The notes under the pieces: generated by a model | What the model was told of the DNA's origin: nothing | Seen by the model: only the letters and a program-made list of their open reading frames with translations | Databases searched by the model: none | NCBI GenBank assembly: GCA_026545225.1 | Contig: CM048845.1 | Location: forward strand, 99,933,033-99,997,032 | Reading direction: 5' to 3' | Length of the DNA: 64,000 nt | DNA from: Cornus controversa | Taxonomy: Eukaryota > Streptophyta > Magnoliopsida > Cornales > Cornaceae | In this document: in pieces, positions 1-12,797 of the stretch | How the letters are laid out: every line of letters starts with the position of its first letter | How positions within the stretch are numbered: position 1 is the first letter of the stretch | Translations under genes and position numbers: made by a program

Positions 1-3000
1 ATATTTAAATTAAATCTTCTGCTATCATGCATTTATTTATTTTTATTTTTACGAATTATCTCTTATCTAATTAGACATGCTTGTGATTAAAATTCAATGG
101 TTTGCAGTGTTTTCTTGCCTTGTTGTAATCAGATTGAATCAATATAACTGCTTATAAATGAAAAACAAGACAACGGGAGGAAGATTTTTTTTTTTTTTTT
201 TGACTTAATCGACTTCTTGGAATCAGTTGCTCACATCTCATGTCGATTCATAGGCCATTAAACATTTTCTGAGTCTCAAACACATGTTTTATTGTCTTGC
301 TCTTGTATGTGTTGCATACTTTCAACTTAATCCAAAGTACCTCTTGTTGAGCAGTAATTATCTTAACTTGCACATTATCAAAACTTTTAAGCCAGCTTCT
401 GTTTTCTTGGGGTGCTACTTACAGTCTCTAAGTTTCTAATTCTTTTCTCTTTTTACCCATGCATCTCAACAAGTTCGTTTTAATTATAATCATTCTGTGT
501 ACATGTTTTTTTCACTTCCCATTTTTTTTTCTCTAAATGTGTTAGGTTTTTCTTTTTTTCTCTATCAAACAATGCTATAAAAGCACCTTCCTTCATTCAT
601 GCTATCATAACCTTTTAGACTGGTAAGTGATAGATCCAAGGTAGTGAAAAGTTCACATCTAATAAATCAGATTATTGAGCTAGGACAGAGAAAGAAGACT
701 TCCCTAGAGCTGTGTCCATGGTGTTTGTGATGTCTGAGATTATTTATTTATTTATTTTGTTGTAGTGGTCACCATGTACCTTCTAACAATATTTGTCATC
801 ATGATCACACAACCATGCTAAGAATCCAATTCAGGTTCTCACTTGGAAAGTTGCTGCAATAGACAGCATATATGGATTCAGTAATAGTTCGACGCTATAA
901 AGACACCGAGTTACATAAAAAAACATTAAAAGTCAGTTGTGGTGTATGTCAATCTTGTGAGAAATAAAATACCGGAGTGTTACTCAATTGTTTTGTCTTG
1001 CTAAAATATTATTGTATATAAATAGAAAAACGTAGTTGCAATGTAATATTTAATTATTTAGTTTCCTGTAAATCATTGCTTTAACTTTCAATGGCCTCCT
1101 ACCAGCAACATTTCCATGTTTATTATTATACATGCATTTGCAGTGGCATCTTACATTCAGCAACCACCTGGCCTCAACTATTTTCTGTTCATAGCTAAGA
1201 GTTGTGCAATGTGAAAGTGGTTTGAAATTGTTTCAATTAGAAAGACCTAGAGGAATAAATAGGTCTGGTTTTACTTGTCAAAAAAAAAAAAAAAAGATTT
1301 AGTTTTGTTCTTTTTGCTTATTTTTTATTTTAAATAAGTTATGCAACAAGCGTGCAAACACAAAATAAAAGGCGATAGAGTAAAGATGAGACTCTGAGAT
1401 TTTACGTGGAAATCTCAATGACGAAAAGCCAGACTTTATGCCACTATGATGAGAAAGAATACAAGTTTCATTGCCCTCAAAACTGCTTTCCACGAGCCGC
1501 ATGTTCCATTATCGTCAGAATCATCAATCGTTGATTTACCTTCAACGCTAAGTTGTTCTCCAACTCCTGTGCCTTAGGAATTACCAACAATTAATATTGA
1601 TCTACGTCAATGCAGTCAGCTCATAATGATCTGTTTTTGACAGAATTAGATGCCTTTTTTTTTCACTCTCTCGTGCAAAGAGTATGAATCAATTACTGCT
1701 CTGATCACTTTAGATAACCTTAGTATAGGTGTTTGATACCAACGATAAGTAGATAACACACACACAACTATCACTCGCGTGTAAAAGTGTGTATAAACTC
1801 AAAGAAAGACAGAAAATTTTCAGTAATTTTTCTGCAGATTTTTTCTCTCTGATAAGGTCTGCAAAATCTGATCTCTATCTTTCAACAAAACAATAGGTGA
1901 GTTTTTAAACCAAGAGTCTTTGTTTTTAAGCTCAAAAAGTCTCTTAAAAACATTAGAAAACATTTCTTAGAGAACATGTTTGAGTTTACACGTATATCAG
2001 ATAAGTATCAAGGTCCAATTTGAACTGAAACTAGTTGGACCGATGCAGGTGCAGTGTTAGACAGGTACATTCTGTGAAACAAGTTGGACTGGTGCATGTC
2101 CTAAGTTAGAACGGTGCAACTGCCATTGGGATTTGAGAACAGTTTGGGACAAATGCAAGTTAGGGTTCATGCACAAGGTTCCTACAATTCCAGTTGTCTG
2201 GACGGATGCAAATTCAGAGTTGGACCAGTGCAAGTGTTGACTGTCAAAATATGCCTTTAAACACTTTTCAACTTTCATAAAAACAATATAACAATTTAAA
2301 AATAAACCTTTTACTTAAAGTGTCCCCACACCACTCAATTCACCAGGTCCTTGAGTGTGTTCATGTTGATGAAGCTTTAATTCCTTGATCATTTGGTCCC
2401 TTTAATCTTGAAGCTCTCGATAAAAGACTCAAAAGTAAAATTACTACTCTATCATGGTTCTGGTTCAAAATTTGCCAACATACATACATATATGTTAATG
2501 TAACAATAGCCATTACAAATACTAGGTATAGGATCACTTGAAATGTTGCTATGCCTTGCTGCTTTCATCTCATCATCAGAAGCTGAAGTCTCTCTTGTAA
2601 CCCACATATGGTATTGAAATCTTTTTGTTTCATTGGCATATCCCATTGTTGCAAGATTTAGATAGCTGAAGTACTACTTGGATATGATGCTTTCATATGC
2701 AATCCATCAAAGCTATTGGGAGCTGCTAGCCTGTAGTTTTATTATTTTCCACATTCGAGTATAATTGGGGAACTTCAAATTCTTTTTATTGGCATATCCC
2801 AATTTTGCAATCTTTAGATAACCAAAGCTTACCTGGTTGTGATGCTTTATATTCAAGGTTTCTGGGAGCTGTTAAGCATGTATTTATGTAATTTTCCACG
2901 GTTGATTCTTTTATATATAGGAGTATGCAGTATTAATGCTATATGAATTCTTTGTTGTAGCTTTTGTCGGAAAGGAAGTTTCGGATGTTAGCTTGTTGCT

Positions 3001-3156
3001 ATCTCTAGCAAGTTCTAAATTGCAGTTGCACGAGTATTTTTCCAAACTGCATGATGTTACCAGAATCTTGATTTGGTCTGAATTTTCTGCAAAATAAAGT
3101 ATACCATTTAGGTGCAAGACTAGTAGGCTATTTCATATAGTTGTCCAATCTTGCAG
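1..3156. other. gene-free stretch with an LTR-like remnant
   Basis: No coding region with family resemblance is visible on either strand. The stretch is AT-rich with T and A homopolymers. About 1340-2420 looks like the remnant of an LTR retrotransposon in reverse orientation: the complement near 1735 reads like a tRNA-Met-type primer site (TTGGTATCAAACAC on the minus strand), and 2030-2245 holds several diverged copies of a GTTGGACCGATGCA-like motif. The right-hand end cannot be fixed. Confidence 0.4.
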
Positions 3157-3281
3157 ATTGACTTAGAGGAATAGATGCTATTGACAGTTGCACCTACGAA
3201 GAGAACTCCTTTAGAACTTATCATGGCCAAGCGTACTTAAACAGGTACCCTTTGGTGGAGCAAACTTTTTTCACAATCACA
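3157..3281 (+). other. likely 5' UTR part of the RING gene exon
   Basis: A good splice acceptor (pyrimidine-rich, ending TTGCAG at 3156) lies 125 bases before the chosen start codon, so the RING coding exon may be preceded here by leader sequence after an upstream intron. A weaker acceptor (AAACAG) ends at 3244. No upstream exon could be fixed. Confidence 0.3.
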
Positions 3282-4091
3282 ATGTGGAGTTTTGCTTCAA
3301 ATTCCATTGCTGGAACCACTGGAATGAAGAATGAACATCTAAGGCCAAGTCAAGCTCCCTCAGAGTGCTCTGATGATGAAATTTCTGTGAACAACAGTGG
3401 AGTGGAAGGGCTGGAATGCCCAATATGCTGGGAATCATTCAACATTGTAGAGAATGTGCCCTACATTTTATGGTGCGGCCATACCCTCTGTAAGAATTGT
3501 GTTTTGGGACTGCAATGGGCTGTCATAAAGTTGCCAACGCTACCAATTCAGCTTCCTTTTTTCATTTCTTGTCCATGGTGCAACCTTTTATCCTTCAGGT
3601 TGGTGTACAAGGGGAATCTCAGGTTCCCCCGCAGGAACTTCTTCCTCCTCTGGATGGTTGAAAGCATGAATGGTGATAGGGTAAAATCTCATTCATCCTT
3701 CTGTGGGGATCACCAATCAGTTTTGTCTTCAAACAGAAGCTTAGCCATGGGAAGTCAAGCTAGCCAAGTAAACCACAGCCATGTCCCATCTATTCATCTC
3801 CCAGCACAGATGGATTCCAATAATGATGAAGGTCGCCTTGTTGGTAGCTACCTCAATGCAGAAAGACTTCAGTTTTCTCTTCGTAAGTCGTTGGTTTTCT
3901 TTGTTCACTTGACAGCTAAGTTTCCCTTGGTCATCGTATTTCTTCTTATAGTTTTGTACGCAATACCAGCCAGTGCAGCCATCTTGGCCCTGTACATTCT
4001 TATCACTATCTTGTTTGCTGTCCCATCTTTTCTAGTACTATATTTTGCGTACCCCAGTTTGGATTGGCTGGTTAGGGAAATCATCACTTGA
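3282..4091 (+). CDS. RING-finger (C3HC4) membrane protein, putative E3 ubiquitin ligase
   Basis: Single-exon reading frame of 269 residues. A complete C3HC4 RING is visible: C46 and C49 (CPIC), C65, H67 (WCGH), C70, C73, then C97 and C100 (CPWC). This cross-brace zinc fold normally binds an E2 enzyme, so ubiquitin ligase activity is the likely role (inference from family). The C-terminus, about residues 203-262, is strongly hydrophobic and could form two membrane spans, so the protein probably sits in an endomembrane with the RING in the cytosol. The start is ATG 3282 (MWSFASNSIAG); the frame is open a further 10 codons upstream but has no earlier ATG. The N-terminal 45 residues are polar with an acidic SECSDDEIS patch. 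No frame damage. The substrate cannot be told from sequence. Confidence 0.85.
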   Translation: MWSFASNSIAGTTGMKNEHLRPSQAPSECSDDEISVNNSGVEGLECPICWESFNIVENVPYILWCGHTLCKNCVLGLQWAVIKLPTLPIQLPFFISCPWCNLLSFRLVYKGNLRFPRRNFFLLWMVESMNGDRVKSHSSFCGDHQSVLSSNRSLAMGSQASQVNHSHVPSIHLPAQMDSNNDEGRLVGSYLNAERLQFSLRKSLVFFVHLTAKFPLVIVFLLIVLYAIPASAAILALYILITILFAVPSFLVLYFAYPSLDWLVREIIT

Positions 4092-5009
4092 ATTGTGGTT
4101 TGTTCTGATTATGTATATCATAATTTTCGTATCATGACAAAAATACTTTTTGGATATATCAATGTGCAGTTTGTCGACTTCCCTTTTTTTCGAACTTGAT
4201 ACCCTTGATTTGTTCTGTGGAGTCACCAATCTTTGATTGAAACATTCCATATTCCGAATCAAATCAAATATCTTGTCATATGGTTGCCTTGATGGTAGTG
4301 AATGCGTCTATTAGTTTCAGAAATGGTTTCTGTATCTTAATCCTATAATTCATTGATCAGATTTGTGTCTAGAAATATATAATATATCCTTTTTTATGGT
4401 AACTTGAATATGTATGCACACCATGCTTCTTTCTCTGAGCACCATACTGATAGATTAGCATTTATTTACAACATATATTGTTCTGGCACCATGTTATCTT
4501 CTTAATTAGAGGAAAACTCGGCAATATCCAAGCAAGTGGTTTTGTTGGAGCTGAGTGTCCAACTTGACAGCCATTGAACAAGATGGTTTTGTGCCTGCGT
4601 ATCAAAAGGAGAGGCCCATCTTCAAGTTGCCTTACAAAGCTTTTCAACCCCACACCCTACCTGAGAGATTACATAGGCAAATCAAAAAAAAGAAAATGCT
4701 AGGTCTTTAACAATTGCCTCATCTCAAATATTGAATTTAGTTACAAAAATTCTTTTGTTTTCAAGCAGGTGGAAGGGAAAATGAAAAGCACATGATCTGA
4801 GCTGGTTTTGTTTTTATAGTGTGATAATGTTCACTGAAAAGGGCTGGCATGCTGCTGGGTGTTGGAGTGCCTAGTAGTGGATGTAGCAGTCAATAGTTGA
4901 ACGCCGGGAGGGAATAGATTCATATGGAGTGACGGGGCCTAGGTTCACATTCAGCATGAATCTAAGCAAGGAACTTCAAAGTTGTTTATTATTAAGGAAA
5001 TGTCAGGCA

Positions 5010-5011
<2 letters not shown>

Positions 5012-5051
<40 letters not shown>
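5012..5051. repeat. (TA)n microsatellite
   Basis: About 20 uninterrupted TA units read directly from the sequence. Confidence 0.95.
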
Positions 5052-5056
<5 letters not shown>

Positions 5057-5375
5057 TGTTTTCTGCCGACAAAGAACACTCCTATAATGCTCTATCTTTC
5101 AGTTTGAAAGCAAGGAAGATACCATTAAGTCGCATGATTTGGTGAAGAGGCAGACAGTCTATAAGAAAATGAAGGTTTTATGTTGGAAAAGGAATTGTGG
5201 CTTACTGCCATCTAATTCTTATCTGGAAGAGAAAATTAGATGAACTCCTTTGAGGAATGGTCTTGTCATTCATTTGAGGAAATGATGTCGTCATAGAAAA
5301 TTAATGGCTTTATGGTTGGAGGTTCACTCTCCCCAAAATAGCTCTTTCACCTAACTTGATGAGGTTTCATTATCC

Positions 5376-5377
<2 letters not shown>

Positions 5378-5414
<37 letters not shown>
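5378..5414. repeat. (GA)n microsatellite
   Basis: About 18 uninterrupted GA units. Confidence 0.95.
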
Positions 5415-5417
<3 letters not shown>

Positions 5418-5633
5418 AAACTTTAAAGGGCTTATAATCATTTCAAAGTCTGCCTTTTCTTTTCTTATACAACTTTCTTGATTTTTTTATTTTTTTTCAT
5501 TCCTTTATTGGGCCACACCTGAATGATAAGAAGCATGTTTCATATCAAGCATAGACCTTTTTTTTTTATTTTTTTATATTTTTCTGGTGGGGGTGGGTAA
5601 GGAAGCAGGACCATTTATCTCTCTCTAGTCTCT

Positions 5634-5677
5634 AATATATATATATATATATTTATTTATTTATTTATTTATTTCCT
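5634..5677. repeat. (AT)n followed by (TTTA)n microsatellite
   Basis: About nine AT units run directly into about six ATTT units, a compound simple repeat. Confidence 0.9.
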
Positions 5678-7417
5678 TAAAGATCATCATCATCATCCTT
5701 TATTATCTAACCACCTGGTTAATCAAGGTTGCTGGAAAGGATAGAGTGGATATAGATTTTTATAATTAAAAAATAAATAAAAGAAGTAGAATCTAGTGAA
5801 CATTCCTTTTGACTATGAAGGAATCTGAGGCTTGTAGGAATAGGTAGCTACTGAAGCTCCTCAATAATTTAGTGGGACACTCGTTAATTTAAAACAGGAT
5901 TGGGTTGGTGCGGTTTCAGTACCACCAAGAACATTAGGACTAAACCTGCCAATATTTAAGGCACTACTGTTCAATTGAATTTACAAAAATGTCATCTGTT
6001 TCTTCTTTAAGCAGAAACTGTTACATTTCCTATAAAAGCCTACATGAACTTATAACCAGCGTTTGATCTTTTTCTTTCTTTCTTTTATTTTTTGATAATG
6101 CATACAACTTTTCCAAACATAAAAAAGAAAAAATGAATTTAAACCAAACATGAGAGGGGAAGAATACACACCATGACAACCAAATAAGGCTCAAAGGTAA
6201 AAAGATCATGTCAGTTAGACTGCAAGGTACGCAAGGTAGAGAATAGATCAATAAACACATTTTATTTATTTATTTATTTATTTTTATTTTTGTGAGGGTC
6301 TCCTAATTTCTGTTAACCTTGTAATAGTTTTACTACTATAGGATTTAAATGGCTTTAAGCATAAGGGTTGGCCCTCACTCTCACTCAACTAGTTACACTC
6401 TCTCTCTCTATTAAATTTAGCAATATGGTAAGAGGAGAGCAAAAAAGACTTCAAATTTTCAATTTTTTTGAGACTTGCACCTTATTGTTAAAATTATAAA
6501 AAATGATACATCTTACAAATGGTATTGTTGTGAGTGGAGTGGTGGGTCACTTACAATAATACTATTTCAAATTTAGAAGATGTATCATTGCTCTAAAATT
6601 ATATACACATGCTTATAATTTAATCAAGATACACCCAAATAATTTTACATTAAACATGTATCGAAAAATATATTTCCTCTCACATTCAAGGCTTTTTGCA
6701 CTCTTGTGCTCTATTTGTTTTTTTTTTTTTTTTTTTTGTTAAGAGGAAATAAAAACAAAATAACAATTGTTCTTTAAAAAAATTCTCATACTCCACAATT
6801 ATTCAAACAAAACTTTTACATTCCGCCCTTCTTAGGAGTAATATTTAAAATAAAAAAATAAAAAAAAGTATTATGCAAAAGTATCAAATACGGAATACGA
6901 ATTGCATTCGTTGAATAATATGCATATTGGCTGGAGTTGGCTAAATTTTAGCAAAGAACATGCAATTGTACTAGTGGCTACTTTTATCTATTGACAACCC
7001 AACAAAACAGGTAAAAACTCCCTGTGAGGATCAACAACATTCATGGCTTTTTTATTTGTTCATTAAAAAAATAAAAAATAAAAAAAGAAGAAGACTATTG
7101 TGAAAGTCTCCCGATGTGAAGGCATTAACTTGATGCACTTAAAAAATAAAAATAAATAAATAACTTTATTTAAAAACTGTTGTCTTATTTAAAAAAAAAA
7201 ATTTATTATGAGATATTGAACCATATGCCACTTAGTAGTTCAATTAATCAAAATTTATGTTTGTTTTATTAAAATTTTCTGATTTCAACAAAGTTGGAGA
7301 GTTTTGATTGAATTCAACCACACTAATTTCTTCTGAACAATCATTTAAGTTTAAAATTTCCCCTCTTCGGTTGGGAAAGTTATAAAAATATTAACATGAA
7401 TTTTAGTACAACTAAAG

Positions 7418-7420
<3 letters not shown>

Positions 7421-7473
<53 letters not shown>
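7421..7473. repeat. (AT)n microsatellite
   Basis: About 26 uninterrupted AT units; it lies about 120 bases before the candidate leader exon at 7590. Confidence 0.95.
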
Positions 7474-7477
<4 letters not shown>

Positions 7478-7589
7478 GAACAAGTATTTGGAGAACCAGA
7501 GGTATATATATTGACATACAAATGATCTTCATGTTACATTTTCTATACGATGTAATGCATGTACCGCCTGACACAACACTCCTCCAAAA

Positions 7590-7867
7590 ATGGATAAATC
7601 TTCTGACAAGGACCGTTTCTTTAGGTGGGACCTCTTTCCCTGCACGCCCTCTCTCATTCTCATTCTCATTCTTCGCAAAAAGTTAGTAGTTTTTCTTTAT
7701 CGTTTCATAATGGCAGCAACAAACGCGCATAACCTCACACATTTTGCCCAAAAACCTCCATTTTTGCACTCCACAATTCCTCAATTAAAGCATTGGTGTC
7801 TCCTACGGACAATCTTTCTGGTCTCTTTTGCTTAGCTTTCCCATCAACAGTATGGCCAATAAAAAGG
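7590..7867 (+). other. candidate leader exon upstream of the calmodulin-binding gene
   Basis: The stretch is pyrimidine-rich like a plant 5' leader and ends in a short ATG-started reading (MANKK, from 7853) directly followed by a good donor, AAG/GTATGATC. It could be the first exon of the gene whose main exon is at 17.1 kb, with intermediate exons at 15032-15073 and 16922. The alternative is an unrelated transcript or chance. The left limit is only a guess. Confidence 0.3.
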
Positions 7868-9985
7868 TATGATCTTGACCCAATTTCTCAATGTATTTGT
7901 TTGTGTATCTCAAAATGAGACGATGCCAAATGGGTTGATCCTTGTTTTGTTTATGGGAATGTTTTTCATGTGATAAAAGATCTTTTTGATGATATAGTCT
8001 TGGTGCTTTCGAGCTGAAATTGGGTTAGTATTGTTCATTTTCTAGATGAAGTGACTTGTACAATAGTTTTAGTTTGATGGGTTGCTCTCAATATTGTTTG
8101 TGGGTGCATTAAAAGATTCAACAACAGATTTTATAGTGGTTTTTGGTGCCCAATTATATATATATATATATATTGTTCATTTTAGATATGAATTGAAAAG
8201 TATATGATTGCTCTGTTTTGTTTATGACATGATTGTTGATAATAATAATAATAATAGAAGGATTTTGAAGGATTACTGAAGGTTTTGTCGTGGCAAAATC
8301 GGCCATGTTACGGTTATTAGACGAAATGATTTGTAAAATATTGTCTATTTGATGGGTTGTTTTTTTCAGTATACCTTTGGATTCGAAGTGTTGGTGTAAT
8401 AAATTCTGTCATTATTTTTTGGCACTTGAAATTGAAGAAATGTATGATCTTTGAAGTTTTGTGTTTATTTTTATTAAATTCAATTAAGAAAACGAAATGA
8501 TTTTATTCTTCTTCCTATGACTGTTGTATGATTCCTTTTCCATATCATCGAGTTTCATTTCTTTATTTATATCTTGCATTTTTTGTGATAAAAATGATAT
8601 CATTATCTATGGATTGATTGTTTTCTGAGATTTTTTGTTTTATTATTATTATTTTATCTTGTATGCATTTCCTTCTCTTATTTTCCGATGAAGTTGGTTG
8701 GTTAGGAACCAATTGAAGGAAACATGTTGATGCATCCTTTTGTTGTAGAACTGACAGATTTTTTGGACGAAAAGGATAGAATTTCTTAAAATTCTTGAAT
8801 GAGATGTTTAAAAGCTGATTTATTCTTTCCCCTATATTCTTCTTATTTTATTTTATTATCATTATCACCATAATCTTTTGTAAGGAGGATATTTGATTAA
8901 TACAGGGATCCTAGATGGAGTAATTTGGATTTTAAGATGAACCTGTGTCATTTTTATTTTTACGTGGAATTATCTTCTCGCACCTCTTACCTGGTTTTTT
9001 AAGGGCCAAGATACCAATTTTGACATGTTAATATGTTTACATTCTGGCAAAAAGCAATACAAGAGTTTGTTTTTAGTTTTTTTTTAAGTTAGTAGTCGTA
9101 TTTTTGCTGCATCTCCAATGGAATTTGAAGTTCCCTTGAGATATAAGCTTTTGAATCTCAATAACCAAGTGAAAAATGTAATGGGACATAGGATCTCCTT
9201 CTCAAAAACCTCTAGCATATTGGAAGTATCCTTCGAAATCCCCATTAATGGCCATTGAAAATTTAAGCATAAGCCATTATCCATGACATAAAATTATTTC
9301 TTGAATAAAGTTCAATCTGATGGTATCTAAGCCTTCTGACTATCAACTTTAACCATCTCTTGCGAGAGAAGAATATAATCTGAAATCTTTCTACCCACCC
9401 AGGAAAAAGCAGTTTGAGAAGGGCGAACAACACACTTCAGAACCTGTTTCAGTTGCTAGCAATAATTTTAGCAATGCAATTATAAATTAGGATATAGGCC
9501 TATAATCATTAAGAGATGTAGGATCAGGACTCCTTCAAATTAGCGCAATGACAGTGAGTCAATTCATTTAACGAACACCAAGACTCAAAATGGATACAAT
9601 TAGCTTCAGTGAATTCTTCTCCACTGACTAGCTAAGCCTCTTCAAAAGAAGTTACAGTGTACCCATCTTTGAGCGAGAATAAGTCTTTTTAACCTCTTCA
9701 TTATTGCAGTTTTCTCACATTCGTATATCTGATCTGTATTTAGATTATCTCTCTACAATATATTCATTCACCAGTTCCCTTCTTGGATGAAACTCACAAG
9801 GAAATATCACAGTGAATAATTTTTCAGTCTTTAAGCTTTTTTCAACTTCTTTGGTCACAGACTCCAATATGTTCTAGAAACCTTCTCTGAGTCGCAGAAT
9901 TGAAGAAAAAGCCATTGTTCTGATCTTGAAGGTTAAGCCACTAGATCTTATAATTCCGTTCGTAGATATCCCTTTCACTCTGCTT

Positions 9986-10141
9986 TCTTTCTTTCCTTCT
10001 TCTTTTTCTTTTTTTTTTTCCCTCAGTAGGAAAATATACTCACACACGCGTCCTCACCGGGGCTTGAGAGTTGAGCCCTCAACCTTTCATTTGAGGAGGT
10101 GGTGGACATACCACTCAAGCCAACGCTTTGGTGGTTCATTC
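9986..10141 (-). mobile_element. tRNA-derived SINE
   Basis: A 156-bp insertion flanked by a perfect 10-bp target duplication CACTCTGCTT (9976-9985 and 10142-10151). On the minus strand it begins with a polymerase III A-box-like stretch (TTGGCTTGAGTGGTA) and a B-box-like stretch (GGGCTCAACTCTC), and it ends in an A-rich tail (T-rich on the plus strand, about 9986-10020). This is the standard build of a plant tRNA-derived SINE. Confidence 0.75.
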
Positions 10142-10648
10142 CACTCTGCTTAACCATTAAATCTCTTTTATGCTTTCCTTTTTCCTTTCTAGCAAGGAGG
10201 ACATCTTTGGTATTGGTGTCGAAGCAGGTTCTCTGGCAGTTAAACAACTCCTATGTTTTACTCTCTTTGATACTTGTTGGAATTCTCCAACAATACTGAT
10301 CTGAATTAAATTCCTACTACTGAACTTCTTGAATTCATTCTTGAGAAATTTAAGCTTCTTGCATATTTTGATTATGGAAGTCCCAAGAATCCGGTGCCTC
10401 GAACTTGCACCACACGAATGAATTTTTCTGTCAACCCAAAAAAAATTAGTATCATAAATACAGTTATTAAAGTCTTCCATACATGGAGAACATTCTGAGC
10501 TACCCCCTATCCTTTCATGGTTGTATTAATAGCACATAAATCTCCTAGGACAAAAGCCAGGGCCTGTTTTCAAAACAAGAAGAAAATATCTCAGATTTCT
10601 CCATAAACCAACATTGTCTTTGATTTTCTTTATACCATAAATGAAGTA

Positions 10649-11127
10649 TGTTAGGTTGGTTCAAATTCCCATTGTGATTATGTTTCTATTATAGAGTTGT
10701 ATCTTATTAGGTAATTTCTTAGTAGGCAGGTCTCGGTCTCAAGGAAGGAAAGTACTTGTTAGGCAAGCCTTGGGCTCTAAAGAATTGTAATCCTAGTTCA
10801 CCAAGGAATTGGGTTTTGGGCTCTATAAATAGTTACCTATGTTATAGGTTGAGATAAGGGAGAAGAAAGGAGGCAATACTCTCATTGTATTTGAGAGGTT
10901 ACTCTCATTGTTTTGAGAGGGCAACACTTGTGTGTAGAGGTAATACTCTTATTGTTTTGAGAGGGCAACTCTTGCGTAGAGGTAATACTCTCATTGCGTG
11001 GACGTAGGCTTGTTTTGCTGAACCACGTATAATTCTTGGTGTATTCTTGCAAATTTCTTCGTGCTCGTTTACTTATCATCACCTCGTAATATTTGGTGGT
11101 TCGTGATTGGGGGCTTATTTCTCAACA
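10649..11127 (+). repeat. 5' LTR of the Copia element
   Basis: 479 bp. It carries a TATA box (TATAAATA at 10824) in the same context as the 3' LTR copy, so it could drive transcription of the element. It is 116 bp shorter than the 3' LTR: the right part lacks a block present at about 13100-13260, and it carries one extra unit of the GAGGTAATACTCTCATTG-type tandem repeat. Confidence 0.9.
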
Positions 11128-11142
11128 AACTGCTATCAGAGT
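11128..11142 (+). other. primer-binding site of the Copia element
   Basis: Immediately after the 5' LTR the sequence AACTGCTATCAGAGT resembles the plant retrotransposon consensus TGGTATCAGAGC, complementary to the 3' end of initiator tRNA-Met, with two differences in the core. Confidence 0.7.
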
Positions 11143-11238
11143 TTCAAGGTAAGGTACACACGAGGTGTTTGATAAAAGTCTTGTCTAGATTTTTCTTCAT
11201 AATACGAGTGTTGTTCGTCTTGGGCACTTGTGACAATC

Positions 11239-12519
11239 ATGGCCGGTAATATTGCTACACAATACAAGGTGGAGAGATTTGATGGTAAGGTAACTTCATC
11301 TTATGGCAAAGGAGGGTGAAGGACATCCTGATTCAACAAGGCTTAGCGTGGGCGTTGAAAGGGAAGGATGGAAAGCCAGAAAAAATGTCAGCTGATGATT
11401 GGCAGGATATAGAGTCAAGGTGTGTTAGCTCTATTCGACTCTGTATTAGGGATAACATCATTAACAATATTAATAGAGAGGATTCGGCACCGAAATTGTG
11501 GGAGAAGCTAGAGAAGCTCTATCTAGCGAAAAGTCTCACAACTAAACTTAATCTAAAGCGGGATTTGTACAAGCTAAAGATGAAGGAAAGCGGAAACCTC
11601 TTGGAACACATGAATGAATTTCATGGAATTGTTGATCAACTTGAAAAGGTCGATGTGAAAATTGAAGAAGAAGACAAAGCCCTATTACTTCTTACTTCAC
11701 TTCTAGATTCCTATGAGAACATAGTGACTACCGTCTTGTATGGCAAAGATACGCTGAAGATGGAGGAAGTTTAGTCGACTCTCTTGTCCAACGGCAAAAT
11801 AAAATCTCCCATTGATGAGAGTTCAAGTTCGGCTATGGTTGCTCATTGGCAGAATAGGGGAAGGCAGACTAACCAGGGATCTAGTGATAATAACAGGTCT
11901 AGATCAAGGGGGTGGAGAAAAGGGTAAGCAGTGCCACAGATGTCATGAGTGGGGCCACATTAGGAAGAACTATCCACTTGCAAAGCGGAAGAATGATGGC
12001 GGCTCTGAGAATGGATCTACAGCATATGCTTGTGATAATAACTTTGGTGATGTTCTCATAATTTCCAAAGGTGACGCTCTTACTCAACATGAATGGTTTT
12101 TAGATTCGGGTTCATCGAACCATATTTGCTCCGTGAAAGAATGTTTTGATTCATTTAAAGAACTTGATGGTAGTTCTTTGACATTGCCTAATGGTGACAA
12201 GTGTGCCGTTGAGGGCGTGGGAATGGTGAAATTCAAAATGTTTGATGGGGTGGAACGCACTTTGGGGGATGTTGCTTACGCACCCAAGTTGCGGTGTAAT
12301 TTAATTTCCTTGAGCCAGTTGGACTCCATGAGCTGCAAGTGCTCCATTGCAGGGGGAGTCGTGAAAATCACCAAGGGCTGCATGGTATTAATGCGAGGAG
12401 GACAGAGTGGAGGTTTGTATCGTCTGGTGGGGAGTGCCAATGGCACTCAGACTTCGATTGTGGATAGGAAACAGGGTGCACATTGTAACAAGATCTTGAG
12501 ACGTGTTTTGTTTGCTTAA
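11239..12519 (+). pseudogene. Copia gag-protease remnant, frameshifted
   Basis: Begins MAGNIATQYKVERFDGK at 11239. A frameshift near 11290 leads into the main gag part (NFILWQRRVKDILIQQGLAW, continuing to 11771), which matches the Copia gag family (UBN2/gag_2 type). An in-frame TAG at 11772-11774 and another frameshift near 11920 interrupt it. Then comes a zinc knuckle CHRCHEWGHIRKNY in which the last Cys is replaced by Tyr, an aspartic protease active-site motif (WFLDSGSSNHIC), and a stretch ending LYRLVG, which is the start of the gag-pre-integrase region. A stop follows at 12517-12519. The normal integrase, reverse transcriptase and RNase H are missing. It cannot make a working polyprotein. 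Confidence 0.85.
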
Positions 12520-12782
12520 TCGAAGCACGGGTTGCACGTTTTCGGACAGACGTGGGTGAGATGGAAGTTCCTGCTTGGAGAAGGGTTGCATCGAAGCCCC
12601 CTTCCAAAGTCACTTGATAGTGTTGACTTGATACAGCTGCATGAATACATTGGCCGTATGGATCAAGGGGAGTATTGTTTCATACTCGATTCGGGTTATG
12701 TAGCTGGAGTTTGAAAGGCCGATGGATCGTTTGTGGATTTGCAGACGAAAGTCTCGTGTATTGAAGACTTGTCAAAAATTTT

Positions 12783-12797
12783 GCCAAGGGGGAGATT
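12783..12797 (+). other. polypurine tract of the Copia element
   Basis: GCCAAGGGGGAGATT immediately precedes the 3' LTR, where plus-strand DNA priming takes place in LTR retrotransposons. Confidence 0.75.

Larger units (their letters stand above)
4092..7589. other. gene-free intergenic stretch with microsatellites
   Basis: 3' flank of the RING gene followed by about 3 kb with no recognisable coding sequence. It contains the (TA)n, (GA)n and (TTTA)n tracts listed separately and many A/T homopolymers. Short open frames here are not protein-like. Confidence 0.6.

Noticed and set aside
573-622. TATAAAA at 576-582 followed by a GTAAGTG donor at 623, as the first exon of the RING gene
   Set aside because: The implied exon would be only a dozen or so bases and the intron about 2.5 kb; nothing else supports it.
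11812-12519. Single 235-codon protein from the first 40 codons on
   Set aside because: The first part is a shifted frame of the Copia gag; the true reading changes frame near 11920, just before the zinc knuckle.
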